A DNA stretch of 64,000 nucleotides from Tubulanus polymorphus (GCF_964204645.1 NC_134030.1:15404447-15468446); one strand, 5' to 3'. Positions 8,279-19,395 are shown, counted from the stretch's first letter. Notes: generated by a model not told the origin, from the sequence alone. A program made the numbers and translations.

Positions 8279-11014
8279 TTAGTGGATATGAACAAGAACT
8301 TGTTTCCTGAACGTCTCAGGTAAGATTAATAAAGTAGAGTCAGGGTAACCCTTTCTTCTCTTGATAATATATATGAGCCCCTCAATCATCTTCAGATCGT
8401 TCCAGTGGGTCCAATAAAATTTGCAGGCAACACCCTGTGAGGAAACTTGGTGCCATTTAGGCCGTTTGTCGTCGTCGACGTGTGTGAGGATCCACTCCAA
8501 GTCTCTCTCTTTCCTTTGTTCTTCTTTCATATTTTCGAGTGACCACTCAGTCGACGGTAAGAACTCGCTGTAGGAATAAGGCATGTCGTTGTGAATTGTC
8601 ATTTTCTTAACTACTCGATTCCTTACAGATACTGGTGTTTGTTTTTCAGAACAGATTCCATCGATCCTCTCGCACTGACGACAGGGCATGCGCGATAGAG
8701 CATCCGCGTTACCATGGCTTCGACCCGGTCGGTGTATGATGTCGAACTGATATGCACTCAATAGAGATATCCAGCGAGCTACTTGTCCTTCGGGTTCTTT
8801 GAACGACATCAGCCATCTCAAGGACGAATGGTCGGTCCGGATAGTGAATTTCATGTCAGCGAGGTAATATTTGAACTGTTTTACAAAGGCTACGACAGCT
8901 AAAAGCTCTCTGCGGGTTACGCAATAGTTCCTCTCGGCCTTTGTCAAACAACGACTGGCACAGGCGATAATTCTTTCTTTTCCCTCTTGGACCTGGCTAA
9001 CGACGCCTCCGATCGAAAATGCAGATGCATCGGTGTCAAGAATAAAAGGTAAACTTGGATCGGGGAAAGCCAGAACTGGTGAGTGGGTCAAAATCGACTT
9101 CAGCTCGCGGAAAGCTTCTTCGCATTGAGCATCCCATTTGAATTCTCTCCCCTTTTCCGTCAGACGATGAAGAGGTTTTGCAGTTTCAGCAAACCCTTGA
9201 CAAAACGACCGATAATACGATGCTAAACCGAGGAAAGATCGAGTCTCTGTAACATTCTTAGGAGTGGGCCAATTCTGGATTATTTCGATTTTGTTTTCCG
9301 AACATGATATACCATCAGCGGATATGTGGTGCCCAAGAGAATGGACTGATGTTCTAAACAGCTCACATTTCTTAGGTTTTAATTTTAGGTTCGCCTGTCG
9401 CAGACGATTGAAGACAGTACGCAGGTTGGTCATCATCCCAAGGAAACTGCCCGCATGAACAATAACGTCGTCCAGGTAAACTAAAGCAATTTCCGGAATA
9501 AGACTTCTGAATACCTTTTCCATCAGCCTTTGAAATGTAGCACCACTATTCTTCAAGCCCATGGGCATCTTACGGAATTGATATAGGCCTTTCCCGCCCA
9601 CAACGAAAGCTGTCTTTTCCTTAGAGTCTTTGTGAACCTTCACCTGCCAGTACCCTGATGCTAAATCGAGGGTACTGAGGTACTTCACGTCAGCTAGCGA
9701 TCTGATAGTGTCGTTAATAAGGGGTAAAGGATAGCTATCTGCCTTGGTTAAAGCATTGACATCACGATAATCTAAACACAGTCGAATACTATTATCTGGC
9801 TTACGAACCACAACAATACTGCTGCACCATGGACTATCAGATTCTTCAATTACGTGTGCTTTCAGCATGTCATCGACTAACTTATTAACTTCTTCTTGTG
9901 TTGCAAGGGGCAACCGCCGAAAGCGTTGTTTTGTCGGAACAGCGTTACCTACGTTGATGACGTGAGAAGTCTCCGAGGCTTCTCCAAGATCTAGGCTGGA
10001 GGAGGCGAAAACATCCGAATATTCAGATAATAGGTGTTTCACATCTCGACATTCTTCGGCGGACAGACCTTCACAACTCCGGTGGTACAAATCTCTCAGA
10101 AATTCAGGTAATTGGTCATTCGACTTCGACGCATCTGATGTATTAGTTTCCGTATATATTTTCGAAATTTGTCCAATTACCCCTAAGGGTGTCCCCTTAT
10201 GGATAATCTTCGGATGCGAACTAAGGTTCACCATTCGAACAGGAATACGACTACTATTTATATTTACAACCTCTTTGGCGACCAGTACTTCCGGTCCTAG
10301 CCTCCAGTTGTTACTAGATTCTATTAAACCCCATTGTCCAGGTGGTAATGTCGTCTTTACGTGACCCGACACCATGACTTCAGAATTCGGAGGTAAGACT
10401 ATTTTCTCATCGTTACGTACATAGGCAGAATTCCGTTCGAGCTGGCCCGTCGGAATAGAAAAAGCTTGATTCCCTCGGCATGTCACAGTGCCGGTACCCG
10501 GATGGATATGGCAGTCATATGCGGTAAGGAAATCCATCCCTAGAATAGCATCATCTGTGATGTCAGCGACTATCACGTCCCACATTATATCAGAAGAAAA
10601 GAGACCTAACGGAACTCTAGCCGTCCCTGCGACATCCAGGGGGCTATTATCAGCAGTATATAAATTATACTTTGTCTTCTTCAAGGTGAGTTTCTTCTTT
10701 AGATTGATTTCAGAAAATAATTTCTTACTCCACACTGTGAAGTGGGCGCCCGTGTCTACTAAATACTTTGTGTCACGACCGAGAATTCTTGCAGATAAAT
10801 GTATAGTTTCAGGTAAGATGTTCTCATATGAAAGAACCTTGATCTTTCCTGACTGATTAGATTTGATAGGTAGGTGAGGATGTGTCTGTCCGGGTGTTAC
10901 CCCTTCCCTCTCAGGAGTAACGGCATCTAGTTTCCCTGCTTCTTCGCGTAATTCGGCTTGGGTTGTTCCCACGGTCTGTTGGGAGCCTGTCTTCGACCTC
11001 CGAGGAGGGGACAA
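8279..11014 (-). CDS. pol: Gypsy Pol: aspartic protease, reverse transcriptase, RNase H
   Basis: The 911-codon frame shows an aspartic protease near residues 85-95 (YLVDTGAHFTVWS). The reverse transcriptase follows, with LDLASGYWQV, the FRKMPMGLKNSGATFQRL motif and the catalytic YLDD. RNase H begins at FILDTDASAFSIGG and includes RRELLAVV and RTDHSSLRWL. The frame is open at its start inside the end of gag and lies at -1 relative to gag, so it is expected to be made as a Gag-Pol fusion by frameshifting at 10930-10936. The first Met at 11014 is therefore probably not a real start. It ends at a premature TAA (8279-8281) inside the integrase zinc domain. Confidence 0.95.
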   Translation of the reverse strand: MSPPRRSKTGSQQTVGTTQAELREEAGKLDAVTPEREGVTPGQTHPHLPIKSNQSGKIKVLSYENILPETIHLSARILGRDTKYLVDTGAHFTVWSKKLFSEINLKKKLTLKKTKYNLYTADNSPLDVAGTARVPLGLFSSDIMWDVIVADITDDAILGMDFLTAYDCHIHPGTGTVTCRGNQAFSIPTGQLERNSAYVRNDEKIVLPPNSEVMVSGHVKTTLPPGQWGLIESSNNWRLGPEVLVAKEVVNINSSRIPVRMVNLSSHPKIIHKGTPLGVIGQISKIYTETNTSDASKSNDQLPEFLRDLYHRSCEGLSAEECRDVKHLLSEYSDVFASSSLDLGEASETSHVINVGNAVPTKQRFRRLPLATQEEVNKLVDDMLKAHVIEESDSPWCSSIVVVRKPDNSIRLCLDYRDVNALTKADSYPLPLINDTIRSLADVKYLSTLDLASGYWQVKVHKDSKEKTAFVVGGKGLYQFRKMPMGLKNSGATFQRLMEKVFRSLIPEIALVYLDDVIVHAGSFLGMMTNLRTVFNRLRQANLKLKPKKCELFRTSVHSLGHHISADGISCSENKIEIIQNWPTPKNVTETRSFLGLASYYRSFCQGFAETAKPLHRLTEKGREFKWDAQCEEAFRELKSILTHSPVLAFPDPSLPFILDTDASAFSIGGVVSQVQEGKERIIACASRCLTKAERNYCVTRRELLAVVAFVKQFKYYLADMKFTIRTDHSSLRWLMSFKEPEGQVARWISLLSAYQFDIIHRPGRSHGNADALSRMPCRQCERIDGICSEKQTPVSVRNRVVKKMTIHNDMPYSYSEFLPSTEWSLENMKEEQRKERDLEWILTHVDDDKRPKWHQVSSQGVACKFYWTHWNDLKMIEGLIYIIKRRKGYPDSTLLILPETFRKQVLVHIH

Positions 11015-11988
11015 TTAATTCGGATGTGGCCTTGTTGGTCGCAGTTAAAACATCTTCGATTTTCTACAGAGGTCGGGTTCTGAGTTTTAATAGCCCGGAC
11101 GTCGGCGGACAACCGGGTAACAGCATCCGTCAGTTGTCGGATAGCCCTGGAATCTTCAGAGTTCGCAGCAGGCGTTGAGGCGACCGCGTTTATTTGCGAC
11201 CTGAAGTTCTCATGGTTACGAATGTTTTCCATTGCGTGAATGCTTTCTAATTCAAGTGCGTAGTTTACAAGTGCATCAAATGAGCATGTATCCTTCTGAT
11301 ACATGAGAATCCGGGTCTCGACTTCTGGGAGGGCTTCGATGAAATGGTTCCGACAGAGGCGTTCCCTCTGTTTTGGGGTCAAGTCAGGATAAGCTAGTCT
11401 TCCCATAGAAATGATCGTCTGACCAAGTTCCTTCAGTGATTCGCCTCGTTTGCGTCGACGAGATCGTAATTCGGCAAGGTGAATCTCTGCTCTATGACTC
11501 GGTCCGAATCTGCTCTCCAGGGCTGTACATAATTGGAAATAATTCGTTATCTCATCGCTTGTCAAATTGCAAGCGAACTGCCTTGCAGCGCCACGTAGGT
11601 GTGAAAATAACATGTCAGCTTTGGTCTGCGAGTCCCATCCATTCAGACGAGACACCGTCTCGAACGTTAAAAAGTAATCATTCCATGGTTCATCACCATT
11701 GTAACACTCAGGTTTCATTTTACAGGTCAAGATACGGGACATCTGACCTGAAACATCAGTGCGGGAAGATCGAGACCCATTCATCTCAACAGGTCGAGGA
11801 AACTCATCAATGACTGGAGCATCAGCGGGTCTAGGGACCCCGGCGTCAGGATAGTCTCCAGAACTTCGGTTTACGAACTCAGCAGGCGACAAAGCTCGTT
11901 CTCCTACGACTAAACTCTCGGAGCTACGACTCCGAGTAACACTTCTAGACATCCTACGAGTTTTACGACGACTCATAATTGTGTTCAT
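10927..11988 (-). CDS. gag: Gypsy Gag polyprotein
   Basis: The 353-codon frame has a basic, Ser/Arg-rich N-terminus and a capsid-like central region (SHLRGAARQFACNL and ALESRFGPS, as in retrotransposon Gag families). A single CCHC zinc knuckle, CFNCDQQGHIRINC, lies near the C-terminus. It assembles particles and packages the element RNA. The start at 11988 follows about 270 bases of leader after the primer site. The stop TAG (10929-10927) follows directly after a GGGAAAC slippery heptamer. The frame is intact. Confidence 0.93.
   Translation of the reverse strand: MNTIMSRRKTRRMSRSVTRSRSSESLVVGERALSPAEFVNRSSGDYPDAGVPRPADAPVIDEFPRPVEMNGSRSSRTDVSGQMSRILTCKMKPECYNGDEPWNDYFLTFETVSRLNGWDSQTKADMLFSHLRGAARQFACNLTSDEITNYFQLCTALESRFGPSHRAEIHLAELRSRRRKRGESLKELGQTIISMGRLAYPDLTPKQRERLCRNHFIEALPEVETRILMYQKDTCSFDALVNYALELESIHAMENIRNHENFRSQINAVASTPAANSEDSRAIRQLTDAVTRLSADVRAIKTQNPTSVENRRCFNCDQQGHIRINCPLLGGRRQAPNRPWEQPKPNYAKKQGN
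10930..10936 (-). promoter_or_regulatory. -1 ribosomal frameshift site GGGAAAC
   Basis: The heptamer has the X_XXY_YYZ form in the gag frame (G GGA AAC), is followed at once by the gag stop TAG, and leads into pol in the -1 frame. Confidence 0.8.
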
Positions 11989-12261
11989 AGTATTCTCGGA
12001 CTATATGAAAACCTATCGTATTAGATAAGAGAAACGAGAGTCATTTCACGCGTCACGTCATTAAAATATGTTCCTACTTTATCTAATTATTTGTATGAAT
12101 ATTTAATTTAAACGCTGTCACGAGGAGGAGGCCTGCAAAAAAAAAAAAATAAAAAAAAATAAGGGAACCCAGGAGTCAGCCACCGAATAGTTGATCCTAT
12201 CAATCCGTCACTCGTCATCAGCTAGCTTCAAGGATAGATACCACGTCAGTTTTATCACTGA

Positions 12262-12278
12262 TCCCACCGCTGCCACCA
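12262..12278 (-). other. Primer binding site, tRNA-Leu type
   Basis: Four bases from the 5' LTR the - strand reads TGGTGGCAGCGGTGGGA. This is complementary to the 3' end TCCCACCGCTGCCACCA found in animal tRNA-Leu (AAG/TAG type). Confidence 0.8.
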
Positions 12279-12282
12279 ATTT

Positions 12283-13888
12283 TGTAGCCGCGACGCCCGG
12301 AGCCTCCCTCGGAGAGGTGGGTGACTCAACGGAGAGGTGGCGCCAGGGTAGCGTTTACGGAATAAAGGATGGTACGATCTCAAAGTGTCCGAGTTCCAAG
12401 GCTTCTTCGTCAGGGCATGGCTACAAGGGTCCGCCTTCGTCGAACAATCCCGGGTAGTAGGACTGCAAAGGGGAAAAGTCATCCTCCGAAGGTTGATAAA
12501 TGGACAGCGGCTGACTCAAGGGAAAAAGGGTTTCCACGAGAGCTAAAATAGTGTCAGAGGTGAGTGCGAATCGTACCCCACAACCCCATGGCTGGATGAA
12601 TGGGTCCCCAGACCAGTCAGGACGAGTGTCCGCCGTGTGATCAGTCAAGTCAGGGCCCTTGACAAGACGCGAGATCACACGGTCACCCGAGCACCGGCGC
12701 CTACTTCTACTCTGGTATCCTCTGGTGTAAAGTGTCATTCCAAGTGCCTCCAGCACGTAGCTCTCGCAACCGGCTTCTTTGGCTTGCCCCAGCTTACTAT
12801 GGACTCATGTGACACACAAATTGGGGGAATAAAAGGGACACAGGCCTCCTCCTCTACTCGCGACAGAGAAAACGAGAGTTTTAAAATTCAATATATATTA
12901 ATAATATTTTCCAAATTTAACTCGTACGTTCATATAAATGAAATGTATATTATATTCTATAATTAAACAGAATAAACTTTTAAAAATCAACGTAGAAAAC
13001 TTGCTCTGATTCATTATTTTTAACAATCTAATAAATAATCTAATTATTGCATTTGCTCGGAATTTAAAAAGGTCGAGCTTATTATGTCTACGGATATATA
13101 CATAAATTAAGCTCAAAGATCATGTGTCAAGAAAAGAATTGACAGAACCGGGTCGCCGAGTTGACCCCGATAACGTTGAACTGACGGCATTTCAGAATTT
13201 ATATATAGGTCGCCACGTTGACCTATATAAAACGAGATTTAATAGATCGCCAGGTTGATCTATTAAAGTCAAAAGGGAATCAAAGTGATTATAGGTCGCC
13301 AAGTTGACCCAGAGCACAAGATCATTAAGCAATAGTCTTCGTAACGAAGGTCCTACCCGACGCCAAGAGGACTCGGCGCCGGGTTGAACTACGTACCTCA
13401 GATAATTTGAGCGAACTCACTTTCTCAATTCAAAAAAATGCAAGGTGACGTCACGCTGCACTCAGCGCTGATTGGCTGAGTGCCACAATGACGTCAGGAA
13501 TGCGAGCAACGTGACGTCACATTACAACAAAATGGCGGACATTAGAGCGAGAGGAGGTAATTTTTATATAAAACCTAATATAATTAAGTTATAAATGGAC
13601 GGAACGATAAGAAAAATACGTGAAAACATTTTGATCCAAGGTTTATACATTCTGTACAAATTTCAAAGCGATACGATAATTTAAAGGTGTGGGAAATGAT
13701 CGGACAAAATTGCAAAAAGGGGAGATTTAGAAAAGTTGCGCTAATTACCGCCCAAAACCGACCGACCATTTCCAACACCGGAAATACAAAACTATAATTT
13801 ATAAAATCAACCACGCGCAGGGTGGCGGAGGAGCTTTGCAGAAGAAAACACCCCGAAAAACAACTACGGCAAGGGATTTTCCGCTACA
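12283..13888 (-). repeat. 5' LTR of the zinc-finger gypsy element
   Basis: 1606 bp, the same length as the LTR at 4508-6113 with about twelve single-base differences by eye. It is followed by the target duplication TACC. Confidence 0.95.
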
Positions 13889-14023
13889 TACCGATGAAAA
13901 TTGTGTGATTCATTTGACATTCGTTGACAGTCAGTAGTCATTTCATTAGGCCTACCCACCCATCAATCGAATTTGTTCTAAGCGACAATGATTTAATATA
14001 GGATTTAATATATGTTTTTATAG

Positions 14024-16333
14024 CTGATGAAGGAACTTTTCCCCGAAAATGTGAATGAGGATGAAATGGACAGAAACGAAGATGTGACGGATGACGTAAC
14101 GATTCCTGTTTCCTCAACTGTCGAGGAGGAGGAGGGTCCTTCGTTTTCAGACATACTAACAAGCACTCCGGTGAATCCTGCCAAACGGTCACGACCTAAC
14201 AGCCCAGATATTTTCAGGCCTAACGATCAAAAATCTACATCAACATTGACAACAATGTTGAATGTTGATGACAAAGCCCTGCCTTTTCGCACTCAATCGA
14301 CTCAGATTTATATAGTTAGTGTGTTTTTGTGTTTGTACACTACTTTCCTATCAATACTTCGATTTATTTGTGATATTTTTCCTTTGGATTAGGCACGGAG
14401 AATGGCGAGCATTCAGTGTAGCATAAAACCAGCACAATCATCCCAACAATGTCAGGCAACTCCGCGAACAATGGATGTCGGTGTTCAGTGTCTGCTTTTG
14501 GTGGGTGAAGATGACGATGACGACGACGACGACGATGATGATTACATGGATGCTGATGATTTTAGAAATGATCCCACTTGGATTGTCGGTGGTGAGGAGT
14601 AAGTACATAAAATCTTAGAGCTGTATCCAAAAAATGAATACCGGGTAGTCATTAAAATATTTTTCATTTCTAGGGATTCTTTCACGGATGATTTGAGCAA
14701 TGAAGATGATGATTGGAATGATGTTATTCATGCAGAAAACACATGTCCATTAATGCAGGAACAGTATTTATGTTTCTTCAGCTGCATCCAGACTCTTTTT
14801 CAAATATGTACCATCTGTCTGGCTTCATGTGAAATCGTCAAGAAGCGTGTCTTAGGATCTTGTCTCTGTGTAGAAACTCGATGTAAAGGCCCTGAAAAAC
14901 ATCAGAAAACTTGGTTTTCTCAACCTATGCACGGAAGGATGCCGCTGGGGAATCTTTCAATGGCAGCCGCCATTTACTTAAGTGATATTTGGCCCGCACG
15001 ATTTCTTATGTGTGCGAATTTCAATATTTGCATGATTAAGCAGAGAGCATATTCAGTGATGCAGACTGCATATCTCATCCCTGCAATCTCGAAACTGTGG
15101 AAATCAAAACAACAGTCCATGTTTAATGAACTTAAATCAAAAAATCTCACGCTTGGGGGAGATGCCCGCTGTTGCTCTCCAGGACATACCGCCAAGTTTG
15201 GTTCGTATTCTCTAATGGACTTAGAAACAAACGTTCTAGACGTTCAGCTTGTCCAGGTGAATTATTAACTTCCCATCCACCAGTATTTCTCAAGTGGGGT
15301 TTGATATACAAGATAGATGTAGACGTTTTATTTTATTTGCAGTCCAGTGAAGTCACGAATTCTAATGCGATGGAACTCGAAGGGCTCAAGCGGTCCATTG
15401 AATTTTTGAAAACGAATGGCATGAAAATCTCCTCACTCGTGACTGACAGGCACATCCAAATAAGAAAATACATTCGCAAAGACTTACCCGATATTAAACA
15501 CTGGTTTGATGTCTGGCATGTTTCAAAAGGTTAATATTCATAATTTTGCTTTGATGTCTTATCAGTGTGTATGAGCTCTATATTTTACATCTATATTTTC
15601 ATAAGGAATATACAAGAAAATTGTAAATTTGTCAATAAAGAAGAACTGCAGTGTTGCAGGTGAACACCCGCCTAGTGAATGATATGAAGATTCTCTCTCC
15701 CGGTTAGCAGACATCGTCTGTCGAATCCTACCACAGAGTTGTGTGTTTCTTTGCCTCTAAATTTTTACATTACTTTTTTGATTCAATGCAAGCTAAGTAT
15801 GTTTATTTTCAACTTCAAATCATAATTTATTTTTCATATTTTATAAGTTTGCAATGAAATGTTTGATTTTGAAATTTCAGATTGTTCTTATCAGTTTTGC
15901 ATTTTAATGAGAATTCATCGAGAGATCAGGCAGTGAACAAGAAAACTGGTGAAGCGAGATGGAGTGTCTCCTACCCTAAATTCAAGGCTGGATTGCCCAC
16001 CGCGAAAGAAGTAAAAACACCAGCAACATATGGCAAGTTTCTTCAGAAAACTTCAACAATGCAATAGACACCAATGTTGGCTTCCATTTATCATGAAGTA
16101 CATTTTTTACAGAATACATATTGGAATTAATGGACAATGTGTGGACTATCAGGCTCGAAACAGGGACACACAAAAATGCTATACGCATGCGGCAAACCAT
16201 CCAAGCCTGTAAAGGTACTCTTACTGATGTCTACGAGAAAACTGCTGAAAAGGAAGACATAGTGTTGGCCCATCGTAGTCGATTTAACTTACCTACGGCA
16301 AGTATTGAAAATTTGAATAAAATAAGAATTCAA
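14024..16333 (+). pseudogene. DDE-type transposase of the TTAA transposon, multi-exon
   Basis: Exons follow the THAP exon across the gypsy insertion. One starts at 14024 (after AG). One ends at 14598 and is joined to 14674-15256, then 15343-15529, then a piece from 15606 and one from about 15880. Donors and acceptors are consensus and the phases match up to 15606. The protein has an Asp-rich run (14512-14545). The catalytic-looking region contains GDARCCSPGHTAKFGSY, then SSLVTDRHIQIRKY and HWFDVWHVSKG, then LHFNENSSRDQA. This motif set recurs in THAP-associated transposase-like proteins of invertebrates and fish. In-frame stops after 15606 and a frame break near 16035 suggest that the 3' half is decayed. 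An AATAAA lies at 16316-16321. The precise end is uncertain because the frame runs on antisense to the neighbouring gene. Confidence 0.7.
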
Positions 16334-16343
16334 CATATTCAAT

Positions 16344-17367
16344 TTATGAATCATTTAATGCTGGATATTGAAACCCCTTATACATATTATCTTGTGAGGG
16401 CCAGGTCATTCTTATTTTCGAAACAACACAAGATGGTAGAATCCGTCTATTCTCTTTGCCGAGTTTCTGCCACACCCACCGAACAAATCTCCTATATGCC
16501 ACTAGTCTGTATAATCTGTAAAATAAACGCAAATTTTACAATTTTGTTTTGTTTATTTCCAGAACTGACTGAAGAATCCAAATCTTGCGCTGAATTGTGT
16601 TTTACACATTGAATTAAAATGTTTATACATATGAATGTTGATTTATAATTTTCTAAAATAAAATTTATTACAAATTATTTGAACCAACTTACTCGTGGAC
16701 TGGTTCTTCATCTCCAATTGGTCCATTTAACTCACTATATTCATAGAATGACACCGTTAAAACATCTGCTTCAAGGCAGTTCACAATGAAGCCATGAGTT
16801 TCTGTAATACAGCTACAGTTCGACTTTTCCATGATATACTGCAGTATTGGTATTTCCCGACAACAGATACACTCTTCAGCTGTCTGCATAGTACTGCATA
16901 AATACACTCGCGTTGTGCTGCATCTACAAGAGCACCTGAAAAATATTGTTGCATTGTTTATTATTAGGTTTCGATCCACATTATAGTACCAACGGCGAAG
17001 TGCACCTTTTACAGAATCCGCACATTTCTCGGTCTATTAGTTCGGTTAATTCACTTTTTCCACTATTTACTACTGTACGCTTCGTGTGATTTTTTGATTT
17101 GATAGCAATAGAATTTAAGTTAAAATATTACCAGTCAAGGTTATCAATCCTCAAAGAATGATCATCTTCGCTTTCCGTAGATGAATCGGAATCGGTATCG
17201 GTCGGACCAGGAGTTTGTTCAGCATGTTCAGTACCGGTGCCGGTATTATCTTCTGGGCGCACGACTGGTTCAAACTGATACGGCAATACTTCCCATTTGC
17301 GAATCGACACTTCAGGTATTGCATCATCATCTAAGTCGCTACTAGACGTGTTTTGATCGGACGACAT
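16344..17367 (-). CDS. P2X7 intracellular-domain-like protein, three exons
   Basis: Exons 17367-17132, 16935-16693 and 16515-16344 join with consensus GT/AG sites and matching phases into 217 codons including the stop. The N-terminal exon is acidic (MSSDQNTSSSDLDDD and a Ser/Asp/Glu tract) with PYQFEP. Exon 2 is Cys-rich, with a W at the junction followed by CSCRCSTTRVYLCSTM, then EECICCREI and CSCITETHGFIVNCL. Exon 3 has YRRFVRWVWQKLG, RRILPSCVVSKIR and YKGFQYP. This Cys pattern and C-terminus match the zinc-binding P2X7 C-terminal ('ballast') domain family. There is no transmembrane segment. It lies inside the transposon, convergent with the transposase, and its promoter region is an inverted copy of that of the THAP exon. 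The frame is intact. Its function in the transposon is unknown. Confidence 0.8.
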
Positions 17368-17442
17368 TTTAAAATTACCGGGAAAATATGCCACGTGAAA
17401 TGCGAATACACGATGGAGAGCTTGTTTGTTATGAACCACGCT

Positions 17443-17472
17443 TGCACTTCCGAATCAAATGACGTCACTCGC
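17443..17472 (-). promoter_or_regulatory. Right subterminal inverted promoter module
   Basis: An inverted copy of 3713-3742 with CRE TGACGTCA and ETS-like CGGAAGTG, placed about 75 bp upstream of the P2X7-like start codon. Confidence 0.7.
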
Positions 17473-17740
17473 AATAGGCTGCGTGGCGCCGCCTATCGGA
17501 ACTCTGTAGAACTTACGTCATGTAAACATACGATTGAAAGCGACGGAAATATGAACACAAAAATTAGAAAATATGTCGCATGCAGTGACATCTGAGAGAT
17601 TTTAATGTTGCTATTATATATTTTAAACCTATATATTGACAATGAATGCACACAAAAATAACGTGCTAATGACCTTTAAGGACTCCTATACCATGTCAGA
17701 TGTGGTGATTTCAGTTATACATGTACAGAGACTATGATAA

Positions 17741-19395
17741 TCACAATCCCCTATATTGAAGCTTAGATTTCAATAAAGCAAGCTGCTGTACGTCAAGCGA
17801 AATACCTATCTTCAGTAGGGCATTCCAAAAGTACGGGTGTCTCTTCAGAAGGCAGTGCTTTGAAATGCAATAATAACGGGTGGCCATCTTGTTATAAGTT
17901 GGTACCATTGCTGTCGTACCGTCATCACGTTTTTCAGGTCTGTAATAACGCTCTTGATGTGAAATGACAATGTTTGTAGGTGAGATAGCTTTTAGTGGAA
18001 CCGAACATTTGCAACTTCGCAGACAGGATTTTTTTTCTTGATTTCCTTGTTCAACACTAAATGAAATGGTTCCTCATTATGCCAAATTTCCCTAAATAAA
18101 AATGGGCGTTGCACATTAAGGTCAACACTGCTGTTTGTACCACAAACTTCACTTGGTGCCTCAGTCACCATAATGGGTTGTGCAGAAACATTATTCTTTC
18201 CTCGTCTTCGTTTAGATCCCTTTTCTCCGACATAATTTGATTTTGGTTCAGTTGCATTTCTGTTTTGTATGTATAATTCGTTAATACGTACTGGAGCTCA
18301 CCCCGAGATTCACTGGAGACTAGTACATGACAGCACAGTTTTATTTTGACGTACTCGCGACAGCTGCAAGTATAACTTTTGCCATGCTTGACGATGAAGG
18401 TTTTTCCGTTTTCAGGGACGATGGACACATCTTTATGTAATTTTTTTTCACTGCCAAGAATGAACTCAGCACGATCCCAAATGGATCGAATGACATGAAC
18501 AGCGACAACTTAGCTGGTCTACTTCTGATGGTTGAATAGACAATTTTTTTCTATTGTTTGCGTTATCACTCGGTAATTCAAATTTCATGTCCAATACTTT
18601 TTTTATATACCGCTGACGCTGGTGGCATGTCACCTGTTGCCACTTTGCTTCCGAGACTGCAAGATGTTGGAAATCTGGAGAAAGTCTGTATTCACCTTGG
18701 CAATATAAGGTCTTCACCAACTCCTGCCTTTGAGGTTTCACAATGTTTTCATAAACATAGTCAAATAACATGCTTAGTTCTACTTTTGTCTTCCGACCGC
18801 CGACTTCAGAACATTATTGATGGCTTCAGCACGCTGATTACAAAACTTTGATGGAGGGTCACCTAATCCTGCGGCTATTCTTGCATCTTTGCCCATGTTC
18901 AAAAGTAATGTATCTTTCAGAGATCGAACCCGGAGATTTGTACTATTCATGTATTCTACAAACTTATCTGGCCAAGTTGATGCCAATTTCTTAAACTCGC
19001 TTTCGAATTCCTGTTTATTACAATCAACCAGGCCTCCAACTCTCCGATCAGACTTTTCATCGCCCAATATTGATTTTATTATTTTTGACGCTTTGATGTC
19101 ATCAATACCTAGTTTTTTTAATTCCGCAGCAAGATCTGAATGGACATAAACAAAGCACCGTAATTTAATGCTTGTGCTGTTTCCGCTTATCGGGAACACT
19201 GACCCCATACCAGCTCTCCATCAGTCCCATAAATAAGGCTTTGTACTGCAGCAAAATGCTTAAGCTGGCTGGCCAAGTATGTGTAATCTTCTGTGGCCTT
19301 CGTAGTGCTGGTCATGCATGCTGCAAACGTGGTTGGATGAACTTCTGGCCGGTCCTTCTGGACAAACATAGGGTGTCCATAACTGCACACCGTAG
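17741..19395 (-). pseudogene. Mutator-like transposase, C-terminal half with SWIM zinc finger
   Basis: On the - strand the segment starts at 19395 directly after a LINE tail, in the frame broken off at 45849. It has CSYGHPMFV and IYGTDGE (a DDE region of MULE-type transposases), then KLRCFVYVHSD, DCNKQEFESEFKKLASTWP and GLGDPPSKFCNQRAE. A SWIM-type zinc finger follows (YTCSCREYVKIKLCCHVL). Near the end come VISHQERYYRPEK and ATRYYCISKHCLLKRHPYFW, and the stop is TGA at 17743-17741. Several frame breaks separate the open pieces. These motifs are shared with Mutator-like transposases of invertebrates. The stop lies only 66 bp from the right end of the TTAA transposon. Confidence 0.75.

Larger units (their letters stand above)
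4508..13888 (-). mobile_element. Ty3/gypsy LTR retrotransposon with a zinc-finger accessory ORF
   Basis: Two LTRs of 1606 bp each (4508-6113 and 12283-13888) begin TGTAGC and end GCTACA and differ at about a dozen positions by eye. The element is flanked by a 4-bp target duplication TACC (4504-4507 and 13889-13892). Read on the - strand the order is 5' LTR, primer binding site, gag, protease-RT-RNase H-integrase, zinc-finger ORF, polypurine tract, 3' LTR. LTR similarity and largely open frames indicate a recent insertion, but one nonsense codon in pol prevents autonomous activity of this copy. A solo LTR of the same family lies at 51470-53077. Confidence 0.95.
3522..17675. mobile_element. TTAA-flanked DNA transposon (Kolobok-like) with THAP, transposase and P2X7-like genes
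   Basis: The two ends are inverted copies: AGGTCATTGGCACATT from 3522 and its counterpart AGGTCATTAGCACGTT reading inward from 17675. Both are immediately flanked by TTAA (3518-3521 and 17676-17679), the target duplication of Kolobok and piggyBac elements. Further in, a 30-bp inverted subterminal segment recurs at 3713-3742 and 17443-17472. The cargo is a THAP exon, a multi-exon transposase on the + strand and a P2X7-domain-like gene on the - strand, arranged convergently. A gypsy element of 9.4 kb plus a 4-bp duplication is inserted in an intron, so the original transposon was about 4.8 kb. The superfamily assignment rests on TTAA plus THAP and is an inference. Confidence 0.8.

Noticed and set aside
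14512-14545. GAC/GAT run as a simple microsatellite
   Set aside because: It codes an Asp tract in frame within an exon of the transposase gene with good splice sites, so it is treated as coding.
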